The notes below the pieces were generated by a model that ran no database searches, had not been told where the DNA came from, and was given only the letters and a program-made list of their open reading frames with translations. Shown piece after piece: positions 25,768 to 36,039 of a stretch of 64,000 nt of DNA. The translations under genes were made by a program, and so were the position numbers. The DNA comes from an uncultured Alphaproteobacteria bacterium (GTDB lineage: Bacteria > Pseudomonadota > Alphaproteobacteria > Paracaedibacterales > CAIULA01): contig CAIULA010000016.1 of NCBI GenBank assembly GCA_903899945.1, positions 1 through 64,000 on the forward strand, written 5' to 3'. How positions within the stretch are numbered: the stretch's first letter is position 1; every line of letters begins with the position of its first letter.

Positions 25768-25888
25768 AAGTGGTAATTTTAACGAAAGGTTGATTCTTGT
25801 TTTTACCAGGTATCACTAACGAAATAAACTAAATATTAGGATTTATGGATTAATCTTGGGCAATGTCAAAGATTTAAAGATTTCACCA

Positions 25889-27124
25889 ATGATCCTTTAT
25901 CATCTTAATGAATTTAAGAATGCAGCGATGTGGCCTGCCCATTTATGGAGTGAGGCTAATCATTTATTTCTTCAAATTTTACCTTTTGAAGACACGCCCT
26001 TTACACGTTTAATTTCAGCTTCTAACGAAATTGTTGAAAGAACAACCCGTGTTTACACAAAACCTGCTTTTAACATTCAATTCAATAAAAATGATGCGGG
26101 TAAAAGTATTCAAGTCGAAGAAAAGATAATTCGGGAAAAACCATTTTGCACACTAAAACAATTTATTCGAAAGCAAAATAATAACGTCATAGGAAAAGAA
26201 GAACCTACTGTTTTGATTGTACCACCGTTATCGGGTCATTTTGCAACATTGCTTCGAGATACAGTTGCTACAATGGTGGTTCACCATAATGTTTTTGTCA
26301 TGGATTGGCATGATGCTCGTTTGGTATCCTTAAAACATGGAGCATTTGACATTGAAACCTATGTTGATTATTTGCTGGAATTCATGACAAATCTTGGTTC
26401 TGACATTCACGTTATGGCAGTTTGTCAGCCAGCAGTTCCTGTTTTAATGGCAGTTTCAATTTTAGCAGATCGAGGTGATATTAACCAACCAAAGTCAATG
26501 ATTTTGATGGGAGGGCCAATTGACACCCGTATTAATCCAGGCAAGGTTGATAAGTTTGCAAAAGAGCATGATATTGGGTGGTTTAAGAGAAACATTATTA
26601 CTAAGATACCAGCTTATTATCCAGGTGCCGGAAGACAGGTTTGTCCAGGATTTATTATGCTCAATGGGTTTATGTCTCTTAATTACGAACGTCATAAAGA
26701 AGCCAATTTTAATCTTTTTCTTAATCTCGTTAGGGGGGATATGGAACATACAGAGTCCCACAAAAAATTCTATGATGAATATAGATCCGTAATGGATTTG
26801 CCAGCCGAATATTTCTTAGAAAGTATTTCGACCATATTTCAAGAGCGCGCATTACCGAAAGGAAAGATGTATTGGAGAGGGCAAAATATCAACCCAAAAG
26901 CTATTCAAAGAACTGCGTTGATGACTGTTGAGGGGGAATTGGACGATATTTCACCCATCGGTCAAACCTTTGTTGTACACAAACTTTGTTCGAGTCTTTC
27001 AAAAAACTTAAAATACCATCATTGCCAAGCAGGGGTGGGGCATTACGGGATCTTTAATGGCCATCGATGGAGAACCGAGATTTACCCAAAAGTTAAACTT
27101 TTTATCTCTGAAAATAACAAATAG
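25889..27124 (+). CDS. phaZ: Intracellular polyhydroxybutyrate depolymerase
   Basis: Hydrolyses stored PHB granules to hydroxybutyrate oligomers in the cytoplasm. The family's alpha/beta-hydrolase landmarks are clear: VLIVPPLSGHFATLLRDTV, FVMDWHDARLV, a nucleophile motif with Cys in place of Ser (MAVCQPAVPVL, about residue 180), MGGPIDTRINP, the acidic residue in TVEGELDDISPIGQT and the His in GVGHYGIFNGHRW. I chose ATG 25889, because MILYHLNEF matches the N-terminus I recall for this family. An in-frame TTG at 25856 would add 11 residues, and neither site has a good ribosome-binding site. No PHB synthase gene is in the window. Confidence 0.93.
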   Translation: MILYHLNEFKNAAMWPAHLWSEANHLFLQILPFEDTPFTRLISASNEIVERTTRVYTKPAFNIQFNKNDAGKSIQVEEKIIREKPFCTLKQFIRKQNNNVIGKEEPTVLIVPPLSGHFATLLRDTVATMVVHHNVFVMDWHDARLVSLKHGAFDIETYVDYLLEFMTNLGSDIHVMAVCQPAVPVLMAVSILADRGDINQPKSMILMGGPIDTRINPGKVDKFAKEHDIGWFKRNIITKIPAYYPGAGRQVCPGFIMLNGFMSLNYERHKEANFNLFLNLVRGDMEHTESHKKFYDEYRSVMDLPAEYFLESISTIFQERALPKGKMYWRGQNINPKAIQRTALMTVEGELDDISPIGQTFVVHKLCSSLSKNLKYHHCQAGVGHYGIFNGHRWRTEIYPKVKLFISENNK

Positions 27125-27230
27125 CCTTCCTCATATTGAAACCAATTTATTAAAAAAATCATTAAAAAATATTTAAAATTTATGTCAAACTTATAGAAAG
27201 TAATCCTGAAGACTATTGATTTGTTTTTAG

Positions 27231-29504
27231 ATGTTTAAATCTTTATGGCGCATTTTAACAACCGTAATTTTTGTAGTTACAAGTATTGGCGCTGTTTCGT
27301 TTTTTCTATTTTTTTATTTTGGAAGAGGATTGCCTGACTACCAATTTTTAAGGGACTATAGACCCAGTGTAGCAAGTCGATTTTATACAAACGACTATCA
27401 ATTATTCAAAGAATATGCTCGCGAAAAGAGAGTATTTGTTGCAATTGAAAATATTCCCCCTTTGCTGGTTCAAGCTTTTCTATCTGCTGAAGATAAAAAT
27501 TTCTACTATCATCCCGGTATAGATTTTTTGAGTATTTTTAGGGCAGTCCTTAACAATACATTTAAGGGGGTTTGGAATGGAAAAGCTCTTGGTGCTTCAA
27601 CAATCACTCAGCAAGTTGCTAAGAATTTTTTAGTTGGCAATGAAAAATCTTTTGATAGGAAATTTAGAGAAGCGATTATGTCTATGCGACTTGAAATGGC
27701 ATTACCCAAAGAGCGTATTTTAGAACTTTACTTAAACCAAATTTATTTAGGTATGGGAAGTTATGGTGTTGCAGCTGCAGCTCAGACGTATTTTGGTAAA
27801 TCTTTAGACCAATTAACAGTTGCCGAGTGTGCTTTTTTAGCTTCTCTTCCAAAAGCACCGGCAACTTATCACCCAATAAAAGAGCAAAAACGTGCAAAAG
27901 CAAGGAGAGATTGGGTAATTGGAAGGTTGGTTGAGGATAATATTATTTCTGCAGAGGAGGCTAAACATGCGCAAAGTGATCCATTTAAAATCACTATAGA
28001 TTCTTCATACATTGTTAATGCCGATTATTTTGGAGAAGAAGTCAGGCGTGAGTTAATGCAACGTTTTGGTGAAAATGTACTTTATACAGGGGGGCTTAGC
28101 GTTTTTACAACTGTTGATCCTTTTTTACAGAACGCAGCAGATAAAAGCTTGCGTAAAGGATTACAAGAATATGACAGAAGGCATGGATGGAGAGGCCCTA
28201 TAACAAGATTAATGACTCCAATGGACCAAGTTGCGTGGATTAAAGATCTGAATAAAATCCCTCCTGTTCCAGGAATAGGTGATTCCAGGCTTGTTATTGT
28301 TCTCTCAATCTCTTCCGATAATGAGGCAAAAATTGCTTTTGCAAACGGGGAAATAAGTTCACTTTTCTTGAACGGTGTTGATTGGGCGCGCTTAGCAAAA
28401 TCAGATGGAACTCAAGGACCAGAGATTAAACGAGTTGCAGATGTATTAGCGCCAGGCGATGTTGTGCTGGTTAACAATATAGCCGGACCCGGTCAAACGC
28501 CCGTATATAAACTGCATCAGATTCCAGCCGTAAGCGGTGGGATGGTTGTGATGGATGCTGATACGGGCAACGTTTTTGCGATGACCGGCGGATATAGTTT
28601 CGAAATCAGTCAATTTAATTGCGCCACACAAGCCTGGCGTCAACCAGGATCAGCCTTTAAACCTTTTGTGTATTTAGCCGCCTTAGAAAAGGGATATACA
28701 CCTGAGACTTTGATTAACGATGCCCCCATTACACTGAACCTTGGGGCCGGTTTGGGCGTTTATTCACCTAAAAACATTACCCATCGTTCTTATGGTCCAA
28801 GTCCTATGCGTATAGGAATCGAAAAATCCTACAACCTTATGACAGTACGTTTGGCTCATCAAATTGGTATGCAGTCCGTTAAAAGTGTAGCTTCTCGTTT
28901 TGGTGTTGTCGATGATATGCCCTTGCATCTTTCCAATTCTTTAGGGGCCAAAGAGACAACTGTTTTACGTCTTACGACTGCCTATGCCATGATTGTGAAT
29001 GGAGGCAAAAAAATTGGCCCTAATTTAATCAAGCAAGTTCAAGACAAAAATGGACAAGTTATTTATCAACTTCAAACGCAATACAGGGGGCTTTTGGGAC
29101 CTGATGTAGGAGAACTTTTAAACAATTGGCATGATGTGGAAAAAAAGCCTTTGCCGGAATTAAAAGATGAAAGAGAACAAATTATCGATGCAAAATTTGC
29201 AGAATCTATGACGACAATGCTAGAGGCAGTGGTTCTGCGGGGAACTGGAAAAAAACTTCAACCGCTTATGGAGCAATATTGTATAGTATTGGGTGGGAAA
29301 ACTGGTTCTACAAATGATTGTAAAGATGCGTGGTTTATGGGGTTCATTCGTGATGCAACTGGGCGCACCCTTGTTGTTGGAGTTTTTGTTGGTTTTCCAG
29401 CTCCACAAACTTTAGGCACATTTCAAGGAGACGATGAGACAGGCACAAGAGTCGCATTACCTATTTTTGGTAACTTTGTAAGAGAGATGTTTGATAAAGT
29501 ATAG
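27231..29504 (+). CDS. mrcA: Penicillin-binding protein 1A, bifunctional
   Basis: The main class A peptidoglycan synthase, anchored in the inner membrane and acting in the periplasm. The 757-residue protein has one N-terminal helix (about 8-28). The GT51 domain shows SAEDKNFYYHPGID and GASTITQQVAKNFL. A PBP1A-type OB-like insertion occupies about residues 300-420. The transpeptidase domain has QPGSAFKPFVYLAALEKG (Ser nucleophile), SYNLMTVRLA and KTGSTND. Length and order are normal for alphaproteobacterial PBP1A. The 106-bp gap after phaZ is AT-rich and may hold a promoter. Confidence 0.96.
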   Translation: MFKSLWRILTTVIFVVTSIGAVSFFLFFYFGRGLPDYQFLRDYRPSVASRFYTNDYQLFKEYAREKRVFVAIENIPPLLVQAFLSAEDKNFYYHPGIDFLSIFRAVLNNTFKGVWNGKALGASTITQQVAKNFLVGNEKSFDRKFREAIMSMRLEMALPKERILELYLNQIYLGMGSYGVAAAAQTYFGKSLDQLTVAECAFLASLPKAPATYHPIKEQKRAKARRDWVIGRLVEDNIISAEEAKHAQSDPFKITIDSSYIVNADYFGEEVRRELMQRFGENVLYTGGLSVFTTVDPFLQNAADKSLRKGLQEYDRRHGWRGPITRLMTPMDQVAWIKDLNKIPPVPGIGDSRLVIVLSISSDNEAKIAFANGEISSLFLNGVDWARLAKSDGTQGPEIKRVADVLAPGDVVLVNNIAGPGQTPVYKLHQIPAVSGGMVVMDADTGNVFAMTGGYSFEISQFNCATQAWRQPGSAFKPFVYLAALEKGYTPETLINDAPITLNLGAGLGVYSPKNITHRSYGPSPMRIGIEKSYNLMTVRLAHQIGMQSVKSVASRFGVVDDMPLHLSNSLGAKETTVLRLTTAYAMIVNGGKKIGPNLIKQVQDKNGQVIYQLQTQYRGLLGPDVGELLNNWHDVEKKPLPELKDEREQIIDAKFAESMTTMLEAVVLRGTGKKLQPLMEQYCIVLGGKTGSTNDCKDAWFMGFIRDATGRTLVVGVFVGFPAPQTLGTFQGDDETGTRVALPIFGNFVREMFDKV

Positions 29505-29558
29505 CTTAGAATCTTTATTAATAAATTTTGGCTCATTTGATTGTAAAGATATATAACT

Positions 29559-29924
29559 ATGAATTATACAGAAATAAATAGATTGTGTACTAATTTTATC
29601 AAAATTATTGTTATAGGTATTTTATTTGCAGGTTTTATGCTGGTTAGTGGCGGAATTGTCTTAAACGATTTAGAGAGAGCACTTGTTGAAATTGAGGACT
29701 TAGAACGCAAACATTTATTAGACAATCCTCCTGAAACAATTTCTGATACTGCAAAAACGGAATTAAGAATTTTAAAGAATTCAGAAGGTTTAAAGAAATA
29801 TATTAAAGAAAATGAAGATCGTGTAAGGGAAATTGCATATAGCTTGTACATTATGTTATATACATTTCTTATAATTATTTTTATAAAAGTATTATTATAT
29901 ATAAAAATAAAGATGGATAAATAA
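29559..29924 (+). CDS. Small two-helix membrane protein, unknown
   Basis: Function unknown. The 121-residue protein has a hydrophobic helix near the N-terminus (about 14-36) and a second near the C-terminus (about 92-113). Between them is a charged, probably coiled-coil segment rich in Glu, Lys and Leu. The ATG follows an AT-rich leader with no strong ribosome-binding site. It lies on the same strand between mrcA and ftsH but is separated from both by gaps, so an operon link is not evident. Codon use and AT content match its neighbours. Confidence 0.6.
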   Translation: MNYTEINRLCTNFIKIIVIGILFAGFMLVSGGIVLNDLERALVEIEDLERKHLLDNPPETISDTAKTELRILKNSEGLKKYIKENEDRVREIAYSLYIMLYTFLIIIFIKVLLYIKIKMDK

Positions 29925-30126
29925 GATTATACTGCTTGGACTCGTCCAACTTTCTTAAATGACAAGTTTTATTTTGTCGAGTGGTAAGAAAAGTAATACC
30001 ATATCCTTTAAGAATGGTGTAATTTGAGATATGCTCTATGCGGCGTAGGGTCATAAAAAATAACCATATTTTAACTTACCTCTATACTAAAACCAAGTTA
30101 AGGGAAAATTTCGAGAGGAATCAACT

Positions 30127-32031
30127 TTGAATAATACAACTCGTAATTTGTTTTTGTGGGCAGCTATTGGCGCTATCCTTTTTGTTATCTTTCAGATGTT
30201 TCCAGGTTCATCCACTCGTCAAATAACACCACCCATTGCTTATTCGCAATTTATGAACGATGTGACTGACAATAAAGTCGAAGAAGTTACAATTAGTGGG
30301 CATAATATTCTTGGACGTACCAAAGATGGACGGACTTTTATAACATATGCTCCTGAAAATCCTGCAACAGTTACAAAGTTGCTGGAGAAAAATGTTCTTA
30401 TTCGAGCCGTCCCGCCGGAACAAGAGGTTTCGCTCTTTCATTTGATTTTGCCTTGGTTACCGATTCTGTTACTTGCAGGTTTGACGTTCTATTCATTCAG
30501 GCAAATTCAATCAGGCGGTAATAAAGCCATGGGATTTGGTAAATCAAGGGCTAGATTAATGGGTGAAAAAACGACAAAAGTCACCTTTGAAGATGTTGCC
30601 GGTATTGACGAAGCAAAGCAAGAGCTTCAAGAAGTTGTTGATTTTCTGAAAGACCCTCAAAAATTTCAGCGTTTAGGTGGAAAAATCCCAAGGGGTGTCT
30701 TGCTTGTGGGGCCTCCGGGAACAGGTAAAACCTTATTAGCTAGAGCAATTGCCGGTGAAGCGGAAGTTCCTTTTTTCAGTATTTCAGGTTCTGACTTTGT
30801 GGAAATGTTCGTGGGTGTCGGCGCGAGCCGTGTTCGTGATATGTTTGAACAAGCGAAAAAAAATTCTCCTTGCATTATTTTTATTGATGAAATTGATGCT
30901 GTTGGACGGCACCGCGGAGCAGGTCTTGGCGGCGGCAATGACGAGCGCGAGCAAACTCTGAACCAATTACTGGTTGAAATGGATGGCTTTGAGGAAAATC
31001 AAGGCGTTATTTTGGTAGCCGCAACCAATCGCCCTGATATTTTGGATCCCGCACTTTTGCGCCCAGGCCGTTTTGATCGCCAAGTTGTTGTCCCTAATCC
31101 TGATGTGATTGGCCGTGAAAAGATCTTAAAAGTTCACATGAGAAAACTGCCATTAGCGCCCAATGTTGATGCAAGGACAATTGCCAGAGGAACACCTGGG
31201 TTTTCAGGTGCTGACTTGGCTAACTTAGTGAATGAGGCTGCTTTGTTGGCTGCACGTAAAGGGAAACTCGCTGTTGGCATGCATGAGTTTGAACAAGCTA
31301 AAGATAAAGTATTAATGGGAGCAGAACGTCGTTCTATGGTCATGACGGATGATGAGAAGCGATTGACAGCTTACCACGAAGGTGGGCATGCAATTGTTTC
31401 TTACTATACTCCGGAATCGGATCCTATTCATAAAGCGACCATTATTCCGCGTGGACGTGCGTTAGGTATGGTTATGCGTCTTCCAGAAGGTGATCGCATT
31501 TCCTTATCTCGTTCAAAACTTCTAGGAGACCTTAAGGTTGCTATGGGTGGGCGTATTGCAGAAGAGATGATTTTTGGCCCAGAAAAAGTCACGACTGGGG
31601 CTTCTTCTGACATTAAAATGGCAACCGATATCGCCTTTCGCATGATCACTGAATGGGGAATGAGCAAGAAGCTCGGTTTTCAAACCTATGGTTCCCAGCA
31701 AGGCGAAGTCTTTTTAGGGTATTCTATGGGGCAAAACAAGACATTTTCAGAAGCGACTTCGAAAATTATTGACGAAGAGGTACGTTCTATTCTTGATGAA
31801 TGTTATGAAATAGCTAGAAAGCTTTTAGAAGAGAAAATAGATAAATTGCATATTTTGGCCAAATCTTTATTAGAGCGTGAGACTCTTACTGGGGATGAGA
31901 TTCGAATTCTTTTAGAGGGAGGAACTTTACCAGAATTAGCCCTCTTAAATGATAGTGGAGATGGTCCTCGTATGAGTGTGCCTATTGCTGGTGGCTCTTC
32001 TGCATCTTCTCCGAACCTAAAGCCTGTTTAA
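30127..32031 (+). CDS. ftsH: ATP-dependent zinc metalloprotease FtsH
   Basis: Membrane AAA+ protease that degrades misfolded membrane proteins and regulators. The 634-residue length is typical. Two N-terminal helices flank a periplasmic domain (about 8-25 and 103-120). The AAA domain has Walker A GPPGTGKT (about 196-203), Walker [10 protein letters not shown] and the second region of homology [19 protein letters not shown]. The zinc site HEGGH is near residue 418, with the third ligand expected downstream around TGASSDI. Translation starts at TTG 30127, supported by GAGAGGAA at 30113-30120. glmM follows after 8 bp. Confidence 0.98.
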   Translation: MNNTTRNLFLWAAIGAILFVIFQMFPGSSTRQITPPIAYSQFMNDVTDNKVEEVTISGHNILGRTKDGRTFITYAPENPATVTKLLEKNVLIRAVPPEQEVSLFHLILPWLPILLLAGLTFYSFRQIQSGGNKAMGFGKSRARLMGEKTTKVTFEDVAGIDEAKQELQEVVDFLKDPQKFQRLGGKIPRGVLLVGPPGTGKTLLARAIAGEAEVPFFSISGSDFVEMFVGVGASRVRDMFEQAKKNSPCIIFIDEIDAVGRHRGAGLGGGNDEREQTLNQLLVEMDGFEENQGVILVAATNRPDILDPALLRPGRFDRQVVVPNPDVIGREKILKVHMRKLPLAPNVDARTIARGTPGFSGADLANLVNEAALLAARKGKLAVGMHEFEQAKDKVLMGAERRSMVMTDDEKRLTAYHEGGHAIVSYYTPESDPIHKATIIPRGRALGMVMRLPEGDRISLSRSKLLGDLKVAMGGRIAEEMIFGPEKVTTGASSDIKMATDIAFRMITEWGMSKKLGFQTYGSQQGEVFLGYSMGQNKTFSEATSKIIDEEVRSILDECYEIARKLLEEKIDKLHILAKSLLERETLTGDEIRILLEGGTLPELALLNDSGDGPRMSVPIAGGSSASSPNLKPV

Positions 32032-32039
32032 GAGTAATT

Positions 32040-33413
32040 ATGCAATCTAAACTATTTGGAACCGATGGTGTTCGAGGTCAAGCCAATTCTTGGCCTATGT
32101 CTCCGGATGTGATCTTAAAGCTTGCCGTAGCTTCGTCCCATTATTTTATACAAAAAATGCCTAGTGAATGGGTGCACGGTGATCATCGTTTTATGGTGGT
32201 TATCGGTAAAGATACGCGTTTATCTGGATACATGGTAGAAGCTGCTCTTATGGCAGGATTTGTTGCTATGGGTGCAGATGTTGTTCTTTTAGGACCATTG
32301 CCGACGCCAGCAGTTTCTATGTTAACTCGGTCTTTAAGGGCAAACCTAGGGGTCATGATTTCAGCTTCTCATAATCCGTTTGAAGATAATGGAATTAAAT
32401 TCTTTACAGCTGACGGTTATAAACTTTCTCAAGAAGATGAACAAAACATTGAACAGCTTGCTGCTTCCAACATCCCCTTGGCTTCTTCTGGAAAAGTCGG
32501 CAAAGCAAAGCGCCTTGATGACGCAGCAGGACGTTACATTGAATTCGCAAAAGCGACTTTTCCAAGAGGGCAGCGCCTCGATGGTTTAAAGATAGTTTTG
32601 GATTGTGCGCATGGTGCTGGTTATAAAGTTGCGCCTAAAGTCTTATGGGAACTGGGGGCAGATGTTATTCCAATTGGGATTGAGCCAAACGGGTTAAATA
32701 TCAATAAAGACTGCGGCGCTACATCTCTTGATCTCTTGAAGGAAAAGGTTCTAGAGGAAAGGGCCGATCTTGGCATAGCTTTGGACGGCGATGCAGATCG
32801 CTTAATTATGATTGATGAAAATGGCGCTACTCTCGATGGTGATCAATTAATGGCCCTAATTGCAACTGTATGGCTTGCAAATGGTTCTCTTAAAGGAGGA
32901 GGGGTCGTTTCAACAGTTATGTCTAATCTTGGATTTGAAAGATATTTAAAGGGTAAGGGGCTTACCCTTCATAGAGCATCTGTTGGGGATCGCTGTGTTT
33001 TGGAAATGATGAGAGAAACAGGCTGTAATGTAGGCGGAGAGCAATCAGGCCATATTATTTTAAGTGATTATGCAACAACAGGAGATGGTTTGATAGCTGC
33101 TCTTCAGGTTTTAAGTCTATTGCAAAAAAGTAAATGCAAAGTCAGCGAATTAGCATCAACTTTTAGACCTGTTCCTCAGATTTTAAAGAATATGCGAATT
33201 GCCAATAAGATAGACCTGAATTCACCCTCAATGTCTCGGGCTATTCGTGGTGCAGAACAAGAACTTGGTGATTCTGGCCGTCTACTTGTAAGAGCATCCG
33301 GAACTGAACCGTTGATTCGCATTATGGCACAAGGAGATGATCAAAATCTTCTTTTAAAGATTGTTCATAATTTGGCTGAAATAATTAAGGGTTGTGGTAA
33401 CTTAGCCGCATAA
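32040..33413 (+). CDS. glmM: Phosphoglucosamine mutase
   Basis: Converts glucosamine-6-phosphate to glucosamine-1-phosphate on the route to UDP-GlcNAc, feeding peptidoglycan and lipid A. The 457-residue protein starts KLFGTDGVRG. It carries the phosphoserine loop MISASHNPFEDNGIKFF (active Ser near 108), the metal loop LDGDADRL, GEQSGH and the phosphate-binding RASGTEPLIRIM. Placement directly after ftsH (8-bp gap) is a known proteobacterial arrangement and implies co-transcription. Confidence 0.97.
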   Translation: MQSKLFGTDGVRGQANSWPMSPDVILKLAVASSHYFIQKMPSEWVHGDHRFMVVIGKDTRLSGYMVEAALMAGFVAMGADVVLLGPLPTPAVSMLTRSLRANLGVMISASHNPFEDNGIKFFTADGYKLSQEDEQNIEQLAASNIPLASSGKVGKAKRLDDAAGRYIEFAKATFPRGQRLDGLKIVLDCAHGAGYKVAPKVLWELGADVIPIGIEPNGLNINKDCGATSLDLLKEKVLEERADLGIALDGDADRLIMIDENGATLDGDQLMALIATVWLANGSLKGGGVVSTVMSNLGFERYLKGKGLTLHRASVGDRCVLEMMRETGCNVGGEQSGHIILSDYATTGDGLIAALQVLSLLQKSKCKVSELASTFRPVPQILKNMRIANKIDLNSPSMSRAIRGAEQELGDSGRLLVRASGTEPLIRIMAQGDDQNLLLKIVHNLAEIIKGCGNLAA

Positions 33414-33482
33414 AGAAATATCATTTCTGTATATCCGTTGCTATATTATTTAAATAGTTCTCTTCATACCTTTTAGGTTGCA

Positions 33483-35585
33483 TTGCTTAATTATCTAAGT
33501 GACGAAGCAAGAAATTGGTTTTTATGGTGGCCCGTCGGCATGGGGACGGGGGTTGTCGGCTATTTTTGGTTACCTTTTGAACCTCAGTTAATTTTCGTTC
33601 TTATTTTATTTTTTTGCACGGCTCTTTTCCTTATTTGGAATCTCTATTATTTCCGTCAAACTTCTTTTCAAAATGAAACCTCAATTCGTTTTTTTCTTTA
33701 CGGGTTCCTTAGTTTAGTTGTTGGTTTTACGGTTGCCAAAGTTCGAACAGATACCCTTTCAACGCCTATGCTTGCCTATCAGTTAAAAGATGTTTTTATT
33801 ACTGGCACTATAAAAGATATAGAACATCCACCTTATAAAAAAGGCAATAAAAGAAGATTATTATTAAATAATGTAGCTTATGAAGAAAATAATAATGCAT
33901 TACCCCATACGCTTCGTCTTAATATTTCAGATCATTTCATCGATGGAAAGCCTGGAGATCGAATTAGATGTAAAGTTGACCTTTTACCCATATCGCTCCC
34001 CTTAAGTTTATATGGTTATGATTTTCAACAGCAGGCCTATTTTTCTGGAATTGGTGCTGTGGGAAGAGTAAAAAAGCCTTGTGTTGTGATTGAAGTGGCG
34101 CATTCCACTTTTCTTTCAAACCTCAGATACCAATTGACACAAACCTTACGAAGGGCGATTCCAGGAGTCAATGGACAAATTGCCGCAGCCTTGGTAACTG
34201 GAGATCGTTCAGGTATCCCCAAAGATGTTAGACAGAGTTTCATAGATGCAGGAATTGCTCATATTTTAGCAATTTCAGGCCTTCATATTAGTCTTGTTGC
34301 TGGTTTAATTTTTTTGATTGTTAGGCGAGGATTCGCGTTGATCCCCATTTTTATTGAGCGCTTTTTTATAAAAAAATGGGCCGCTCTTGTGTCAATTTTT
34401 GTAACTGGTGGCTATTTAGCGATTTCAGGATTTGGATTTCCAGCACAGAGGGCGTTTTTTATGACGGCTCTTGTTATGATTGGCATATGTTTGGATAGAA
34501 ATCCAATATCAATGCGATCTCTTTCAATAGCCGCAACTATTATTTTATTTTGTTTCCCAGAAAGCATCTTATCTATTAGCTTTCAATTGTCATTTGCAGC
34601 CGTTATCGCATTGATTGCAACTTATGAAGTCGGATGGATTCCTTTGAAGGATTGGATTGCAAACGGGCATTGGTATAGAAAATATTTAGGGCATGGCTTT
34701 GGTATAATTTTGACAACTGTTGTTGCGACATTGGCAACGACCCCCTTGATTATTTACACTTTTAACCGTTTTACTTTACAGGCCATTTCAGGAAATTTAT
34801 TAGCAATCCCTTTAACCAGTTTATGGATTATGCCAGCTGTTTTGCTAATCATTTTTTCCTTGGCATTTGGGAAATTTGTCTGGCTTTTTAAAATACTGGA
34901 CTGTGGGATAGGGCTTTTAATATTTGTAGCCAAAGAGATCTCTCATTGGCCAGGAGCCGCAATTTTAGTAGCGACTCCCCATTATTTATTTCTAATATTA
35001 ACAACTGCCGGTGGGCTCTGGTTTTGTTTATGGAAACAGCGATGGAGATCGCTTGGTCTCATTCCCATAGGCTTATCTAGCTTTTTTCTTTTTTATGACC
35101 ATCACCCGCAGGTGTATATATCAGAAGAAGTTATCGCCTATCGTTCGGCTGAAGCCTTAAATATCTCACCTACCAAACGTGGAGGTTTTGCTGTCGATAT
35201 TTGGGCAAAAGAAGTAGGGTTAGATCAAATTAAATCATGGGGTAATCAGGTTATTTTTTATCCTCTTGAAATGAATAAGATAACGCTTATCTCAAATCCT
35301 TATTTAGATCAAAAAGGTCAAAAACGATCTTATACTGAAATTGTCAATTATGTTTCCGCATATTGTTCACAAAATTCTTGGTTAGTTAGCAACGGTTATG
35401 TCTGGAAGGTTTGCAGAGATAAAATTGATCCCTCACAAATTATTGACAGATTTCAGTTAAGTAAAAAGGGTGCACATTACCTTTGGGTTAATTCAAATGA
35501 AATTAAAGTTATAAGTGCAGGCGAACATTTTGGTAAACGGCCCTGGCGTGTAAAAGTCAGAAAAATAAAAAACCCAGCTAATTAG
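33483..35585 (+). CDS. comEC: ComEC/Rec2 DNA-uptake channel protein
   Basis: Inner-membrane channel for imported single-stranded DNA during transformation. The 700-residue protein has N-terminal helices and a soluble OB-like (DUF4131-type) region with the conserved KVRTDTLSTP and ISGTI-like strand. The Competence domain follows, with QIAAALVTGDRSGIPKDVRQ, FIDAGIAHILAISGLHISLV and GFGFPAQRAFFMT, and about ten helices. The C-terminus (from ~540) is short and lacks the HxHxDH of the metallo-beta-lactamase domain found in Bacillus-type ComEC. A TTG start at 33483 is used, with AGGT just upstream. Other uptake genes are not in the window. Confidence 0.93.
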   Translation: MLNYLSDEARNWFLWWPVGMGTGVVGYFWLPFEPQLIFVLILFFCTALFLIWNLYYFRQTSFQNETSIRFFLYGFLSLVVGFTVAKVRTDTLSTPMLAYQLKDVFITGTIKDIEHPPYKKGNKRRLLLNNVAYEENNNALPHTLRLNISDHFIDGKPGDRIRCKVDLLPISLPLSLYGYDFQQQAYFSGIGAVGRVKKPCVVIEVAHSTFLSNLRYQLTQTLRRAIPGVNGQIAAALVTGDRSGIPKDVRQSFIDAGIAHILAISGLHISLVAGLIFLIVRRGFALIPIFIERFFIKKWAALVSIFVTGGYLAISGFGFPAQRAFFMTALVMIGICLDRNPISMRSLSIAATIILFCFPESILSISFQLSFAAVIALIATYEVGWIPLKDWIANGHWYRKYLGHGFGIILTTVVATLATTPLIIYTFNRFTLQAISGNLLAIPLTSLWIMPAVLLIIFSLAFGKFVWLFKILDCGIGLLIFVAKEISHWPGAAILVATPHYLFLILTTAGGLWFCLWKQRWRSLGLIPIGLSSFFLFYDHHPQVYISEEVIAYRSAEALNISPTKRGGFAVDIWAKEVGLDQIKSWGNQVIFYPLEMNKITLISNPYLDQKGQKRSYTEIVNYVSAYCSQNSWLVSNGYVWKVCRDKIDPSQIIDRFQLSKKGAHYLWVNSNEIKVISAGEHFGKRPWRVKVRKIKNPAN

Positions 35586-35598
35586 ACTGGGTTTTTAT
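35567..35598. terminator. Bidirectional rho-independent terminator (comEC / mucR)
   Basis: AAAACCCAG (35569-35577) pairs with CTGGGTTTT (35587-35595) around a 9-base loop. A T run follows on the plus strand and an A run precedes it, so it can serve both convergent genes. The comEC stop codon lies inside the loop. Confidence 0.85.
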
Positions 35599-35610
35599 TA
35601 ACAAAATATT

Positions 35611-36039
35611 CTAGGCAACTCGACGGCTACGACGTCCTGTTAAGCCAAGACCTGTATTTTTAGCAATCTGGCTTCTCCGCTTTGCGTAGTTTGGAGACAC
35701 GACAGGGTAATCTGCTGGAAGACCCCAACGTTCCTTGTATTGGTCTAAACTCATTTTATAAACTGTATTTAAATGGCGTTTCAGCATTTGAAGTTTTTTA
35801 CCATCTTCTAAGCAAACAATATACTCGTTTGTGACTGACTCAGAAATTGGAACTGCCGGTTGATGGGCAGGACGGTTTCTGAAACTGTTAGGAGTTTCGT
35901 TAGCCACAGATAGTGTTTGATAAATTTTAGCAATAACGGCAGGGATTTCTTCTAAAGTTACGGTATGGTTCGATAAATATGAAGAAACCATATTAATTGT
36001 CATTTTAAATAAGTCGTTATGGGTTAGAATCTCAGACAC
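35611..36039 (-). CDS. MucR/Ros-family transcriptional regulator
   Basis: DNA-binding regulator of the alphaproteobacterial MucR/Ros family, which often controls exopolysaccharide, motility and virulence genes. The 142-residue protein has the typical N-terminal oligomerisation region and the core IVCLEDGKKLQMLKRHL, then the signature YKERWGLPADYPVVSPNYAKRRS. Of the four positions used as zinc ligands in Ros, the first Cys and the final His (here RHLNTVY) are not evident, so this may be a zinc-independent variant like some Mesorhizobium homologs. Start is GTG 36039 with AAGGA upstream. The glycan cluster in this window is an attractive but untested target. Confidence 0.93.
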   Translation of the reverse strand: MSEILTHNDLFKMTINMVSSYLSNHTVTLEEIPAVIAKIYQTLSVANETPNSFRNRPAHQPAVPISESVTNEYIVCLEDGKKLQMLKRHLNTVYKMSLDQYKERWGLPADYPVVSPNYAKRRSQIAKNTGLGLTGRRSRRVA

